A stretch of 64,000 nt of DNA from positions 1 to 64,000 of the forward strand of contig CALEMF010000049.1 of the NCBI GenBank assembly GCA_937911505.1, in the 5' to 3' direction. The notes under the pieces are model-generated. The model was not told the DNA's origin. It was given only the letters and a program-made list of their open reading frames with translations, and did no database searches. The stretch comes from an uncultured Cytophagales bacterium (GTDB lineage: Bacteria; Bacteroidota; Bacteroidia; Cytophagales; Thermonemataceae). Shown in pieces: positions 60,814 to 64,000 of this stretch (positions are counted from its first letter, which is position 1; the number at the start of each line of letters is the position of its first letter). The translations under genes and the position numbers were made by a program.

Positions 60814-62271
60814 ATGCACTTCATTGATTACGCTATTTTTGCCGTCTATCTTTTCATTATGTTAGGGATCGGCGTATACTTTATGTACAGAAACAAAGGC
60901 GTAGAAGACTACTATGTGGGAGGTAGAAATATAGGCAGTTGGCATATTGGTCTGTCTGTAGTAGCGACGGATGTAGGCGGAGGTTTTTCCATTGGCTTGG
61001 GAGGTTTAGGTTTTACTATGGGCTTGGCCGGGTCTTGGCTCCTGTTTACAGGGCTCGTAGGGGCTTGGCTGGCAGCCGTCTTACTTATCCCACGTGTAAA
61101 AGCACTAGAAAGTCAACAAAAGTTCTATACTTTTCCACAGATATTTGGTCATTTCTATAACAAGAATGTAGCCCTATTGGCAGGGATTATCTCAGGAATC
61201 GGCTACATTGGTTTTACCAGTTCACAAATTCTGGCAGGCGCTAAGTTAGCCTCCGCTACTATTACCCCACTCGATCTCTCCACGGCACTTATTATTATGG
61301 GCGTCGTAGTCATTGTCTATACTTTTATGGGCGGTATACAGGCAGTTATCTACAGTGATACTATTCAGTGGATCATTCTCATGGTAGGATTGATCTTTAT
61401 TGGTATTCCTTTAGCAGTTTACAAGTTAGGCGGGGTAACCGCTATTGTTGCCGCGCTTCCTGAGCGTTTTTTACGCCTCGATAATATCTCTTTCATCCAA
61501 ATCCTTAACTGGGCGATTAGTATTATTCCTATTTGGTTTGTAGGAATGACCCTCTACCAACGTATCTACGCTTGTCGTAATGAAAAAGAGGCAAAAAAAG
61601 CTTGGTTTATCGCAGGCTTATTTGAATACCCTGTGATGGCCTTTATGGGGGTACTGCTTGGATTGTTGGCACGTGTGGCATTGACACAAGGACTGTTCGC
61701 AGAGCTGGGATATGTCAATAGCCAAGACCTAGACGAAGAGATGGGACTACCCATCCTACTGCGTACCGTGCTTCCTGTGGGGCTCTTAGGACTCATGCTT
61801 TCTGCCTATTTCTCAGCCATTATGTCTACTGCTGATAGTTGCTTAATGGCGGCTTCTGGTAACCTAGTTACAGATATTTTAGGTAGATTTTTTAATTACT
61901 CTGAAAAGAAGTTATTGAGAATTTCTCAGATAGCCACCTTAGTATTGGGTATAGTAGCACTTACCTTGGCCATTTTTATGGAAAATGTGCTAACGTTGAT
62001 GCTTCACTCTTATGCATTTATGGTGTCAGGTTTACTTGTACCACTGGTAGGTGCGCTCTTTTGGCGTGTACAACACGCACAAGCAGCCCTCTGGGCTATG
62101 TTGGTAGGCGGTAGTGTTACTTTAAGCCTCATTATTTCAGAAATACCCCTTTGGGGTGGCTTAGACGCTAATATTTTCGGTATTACTGCCTCGCTTCTCA
62201 TTTACCTTATCATCATACAATTTAGTCAACCTTCCAAAACACATGCACATACACATTCTACGACCCACTGA
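60814..62271 (+). CDS. Sodium:solute symporter family transporter
   Basis: SSS-family secondary transporter with about 13 hydrophobic helices. Start region HFIDYAIFAVYLFIMLGIGVYFMYRNKGVEDYYVGGRNIGSWHIGLSVVATDVGGGFSIGLGG, middle LIIMGVVVIVYTFMGGIQAVIYSDTIQWIILM and MSAYFSAIMSTADSCLMAASG are typical. The Na+-binding residues of the last motif (STADS) are intact. The substrate cannot be told from sequence. It leads an operon: GNAT gene overlapping by 29 bp, then an M20 hydrolase, then alr. Confidence 0.9.
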   Translation: MHFIDYAIFAVYLFIMLGIGVYFMYRNKGVEDYYVGGRNIGSWHIGLSVVATDVGGGFSIGLGGLGFTMGLAGSWLLFTGLVGAWLAAVLLIPRVKALESQQKFYTFPQIFGHFYNKNVALLAGIISGIGYIGFTSSQILAGAKLASATITPLDLSTALIIMGVVVIVYTFMGGIQAVIYSDTIQWIILMVGLIFIGIPLAVYKLGGVTAIVAALPERFLRLDNISFIQILNWAISIIPIWFVGMTLYQRIYACRNEKEAKKAWFIAGLFEYPVMAFMGVLLGLLARVALTQGLFAELGYVNSQDLDEEMGLPILLRTVLPVGLLGLMLSAYFSAIMSTADSCLMAASGNLVTDILGRFFNYSEKKLLRISQIATLVLGIVALTLAIFMENVLTLMLHSYAFMVSGLLVPLVGALFWRVQHAQAALWAMLVGGSVTLSLIISEIPLWGGLDANIFGITASLLIYLIIIQFSQPSKTHAHTHSTTH

Positions 62272-62698
62272 AAGCACGGATGAGGCACATCTAGAACGTG
62301 TCAATCAATTTCTTTATAAGCACCTAGAGCAATACGGGGATCCAAAAGAAGATATTAGAAAAGCTATGAACTATGCCCTTAGTACTGAGACAGGCAAAGG
62401 AGGGCTTATTTTGTATACAACTGACGAAGAAAAGCAGCAGCTAATAGGTGCGGTGGTCATCAACGATACGGGTATGCGCGACTACATTCCTGAAAATATT
62501 TTGGTCTACATCGCAGTTGATAAAACTTACCGAGGGCAAGGTATTGGTAAGCAATTGATGCAAGAAGCGATGAGGCAAGTCAACGGCTCGATCGCCTTGC
62601 ACGTAGAACCAGACAACCCTGCCAAAAAGCTCTACGAAGCGTTAGGTTTTACTAATAAATACCTAGAAATGCGCTGGCAAAACCCTAAAAACACTTAA
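62243..62698 (+). CDS. GNAT-family N-acetyltransferase
   Basis: Acetyl-CoA-dependent acetyltransferase. The acetyl-CoA-binding motif is YRGQGIGKQLMQEAM, then ALHVEPDNPAKKLYEALGFTNKYLEMRW, typical of the GNAT C-terminal half. Substrate unknown. Its start lies in the end of the symporter gene, overlapping it by 29 bp, and the M20 hydrolase follows after seven bases. Confidence 0.9.
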   Translation: MHIHILRPTESTDEAHLERVNQFLYKHLEQYGDPKEDIRKAMNYALSTETGKGGLILYTTDEEKQQLIGAVVINDTGMRDYIPENILVYIAVDKTYRGQGIGKQLMQEAMRQVNGSIALHVEPDNPAKKLYEALGFTNKYLEMRWQNPKNT

Positions 62699-62705
62699 TG
62701 CGCCT

Positions 62706-63857
62706 ATGAAGACGTCTACGCTCGATACGTTAAAGAATTTCAGACAAACGCTACATCAGCATCCGGAGCTCTCTAACCAAGAAAAACAGACCGCCGAGCA
62801 GCTTGTTCGTTGGCTACAAGACTTTTCACCTAGCGAGATTATTACAGATATAGGTGGTAACGGTCTTATTGCCCTCTGGGAAGGGCCACAAGAAGGGCCT
62901 ACCATTTGTCTACGCGCTGAGTTAGATGCATTACCCATCGAAGAAGAAAATACTTTCTCTTATCGTTCACAAGTACCTAATGTTTCTCATAAATGTGGAC
63001 ACGATGGTCATATGACTATTTTATTAGGCGTAGCGCAAGCACTTCATCAAAATCCTCCCGAGCGTGGAAAGGTGCTCTTACTATTCCAAACGGCTGAAGA
63101 AACGGGAGAAGGTGCACAAAGAATGCTCTTGGATGACGTTTTCAAAAAGCTACCGATCGATCAGGTCTTTGCCTTGCATAATCTACCTGGCTATGCCAAG
63201 CACACCATTGTTTGCAGAGCCGATACTTTTGCAGCGGCTTCCATAGGAATGACCACTACCTTTGAAGGCGCTACCGCCCACGCAGGTGAGCCAGAGAATG
63301 GCCGTAGTCCTGCTTTGGCTTTAGCAGAGAGCATTACTTTACTTCAAACCTTACCACAACAACTTATTACAGAAAGTTTTGCACTGGTGACCGTGGTACA
63401 GGCACTCTTAGGAGAGGTTTCCTTTGGTGTAGCGCCCGGTTATGCGGAAGTGCGGGCTACGTTGAGAAGTTATCTTGACGAAGACCTTGACTTACTTCTA
63501 CAAACAGCAAAAGAGCAAATACAAGCCATTGCAGATCGGTACCAGCTCGCTTGTAAAATCACTTATACTGAACATTTTACCTCTACAAATAATCATGTAG
63601 ATAGTGTACGTTTAATTAAACAAATAGCTAAACTTAATGGATTAGCCTATGAAGAAAAGGCTACTCCTTTTCGTTGGTCTGAAGATTTTGGACAGTTTAC
63701 GCAACGTTATCAAGGTGCTATGTTTGGCTTAGGTGCTGGCATTGGGACGCCGCAGTTGCACAATGCCGACTACGACTTTCCAGACGATCTCCTTGCCAGT
63801 GGTGTGGCTATGTTTGATGGCTTGATACGCCACCTTTTGGATAAGGATTTTACATAA
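62706..63857 (+). CDS. M20-family metallohydrolase (amidohydrolase)
   Basis: Zinc/dinuclear metal peptidase of the M20D type that cleaves N-acyl amino acids (hippurate hydrolase/IAA-amino-acid hydrolase-like). HPELSNQEKQTAEQLVRWL is the start motif. Metal ligands: Asp in LRAELDAL, CGHDGHM, and the catalytic Glu in QTAEETGEGAQRML. The dimerisation domain contains GATAHAGEPENGRSPALAL. Operon partner of the GNAT gene and alr. Exact acyl substrate unknown. Confidence 0.92.
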   Translation: MKTSTLDTLKNFRQTLHQHPELSNQEKQTAEQLVRWLQDFSPSEIITDIGGNGLIALWEGPQEGPTICLRAELDALPIEEENTFSYRSQVPNVSHKCGHDGHMTILLGVAQALHQNPPERGKVLLLFQTAEETGEGAQRMLLDDVFKKLPIDQVFALHNLPGYAKHTIVCRADTFAAASIGMTTTFEGATAHAGEPENGRSPALALAESITLLQTLPQQLITESFALVTVVQALLGEVSFGVAPGYAEVRATLRSYLDEDLDLLLQTAKEQIQAIADRYQLACKITYTEHFTSTNNHVDSVRLIKQIAKLNGLAYEEKATPFRWSEDFGQFTQRYQGAMFGLGAGIGTPQLHNADYDFPDDLLASGVAMFDGLIRHLLDKDFT

Positions 63858-63895
63858 TTTTAGGCTAAATTAAATCCGTACACTACGCAAAAACC

Positions 63896-64000
63896 ATGTT
63901 TGAAACCTCCTACATAGAATTAGATAAAACTGCGCTACAACACAATTACCAGTTTTTGAGAAACCTTATAGGCAACGACGTACAGCTCTCTTCTGTAGTG
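63896..64000 (+). CDS. alr: Alanine racemase, N-terminal start (cut by window edge)
   Basis: The last 35 codons visible begin MFETSYIELDKTALQHNYQFLRNL, the conserved beginning of alanine racemase-type PLP barrels, just before the expected K-A-N-A-Y-G lysine motif, which falls outside. It makes D-alanine for peptidoglycan. The gene follows the M20 hydrolase by 38 bp. Confidence 0.85.
   Translation, partial: MFETSYIELDKTALQHNYQFLRNLIGNDVQLSSVV

Overview
The window reads as a piece of a Bacteroidota chromosome, most likely Cytophagales-like. The evidence is as follows. An initiator tRNA promoter matches the Bacteroidota TTTG / TAnnTTTG pattern. A tmRNA encodes the tag GETNYALAA. There is a PorT-type type IX secretion gene next to ubiE, and a secreted-protein C-terminus resembling a T9SS sorting domain. 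A Bacteroidota-style LptD, many short-spaced lipoproteins and A+T-rich intergenic DNA fit the same picture. No species is claimed. Most of the window is ordinary housekeeping sequence with tight operons; no phage, CRISPR array or clear genomic island was seen.

Layout. 1-3.4 kb: the end of a large secreted protein, then sppA and folK (divergent). 3.7-6.1 kb: nrdA behind a structured leader. 6.2-9.9 kb: reverse-strand envelope genes (a double retropepsin-like lipoprotein, a collagen-like lipoprotein, a DUF697/SHOCT protein, a thioesterase). 9.9-14.6 kb: the 2-oxoglutarate dehydrogenase operon, in which sucA is split by a one-base frameshift and a free-standing lipoyl-domain protein sits between E1 and E2. 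14.7-18.2 kb: ogt, aat, a LemA-like protein, and a divergent S24 repressor-like / LytTR pair sharing a repeat operator candidate. 18.2-24.8 kb: lptD, an amidase, an MlaD-like protein, and an ECF sigma factor coupled to a membrane/beta-barrel partner. 24.8-28.3 kb: aspS, a lone tyrosine recombinase and tmRNA. 28.3-33.4 kb: small genes, nth-nnr, an ECF sigma factor and tRNA-fMet. 33.5-46.7 kb: pruA; a four-gene operon starting with a kinase-less HAMP-GAF-PAS-PAS sensor; porT-ubiE; nfeD-floA; and a multi-PAS histidine kinase. 46.2-54.0 kb: DsbD, a peroxiredoxin-like protein, two acidic-start lipoproteins, yfiR, and a globin-bioF pair. 54.2-57.8 kb: glyA-tatC-rpiB-nuoA-nuoB. 57.8-64 kb: an unknown lipoprotein, pntAA, a symporter, a GNAT acetyltransferase, an M20 hydrolase and the start of alr.

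How the genes fit together. Respiration and central metabolism (suc operon, nuoAB, pntAA, ubiE, pruA, glyA) are mixed with envelope biogenesis (lptD, mlaD, lolE-like, porT, tatC, amidase, dsbD). Several multi-subunit complexes are represented only in part (nrdA, nuoAB, pntAA), so their partners must lie elsewhere. The points most worth a second look are the sucA frameshift with its TAATG restart, the solo lipoyl protein, the 33-bp-spaced repeat between the S24 regulator and LytTR gene, two ECF-type promoters ahead of the two sigma genes, and a few structured intergenic segments.
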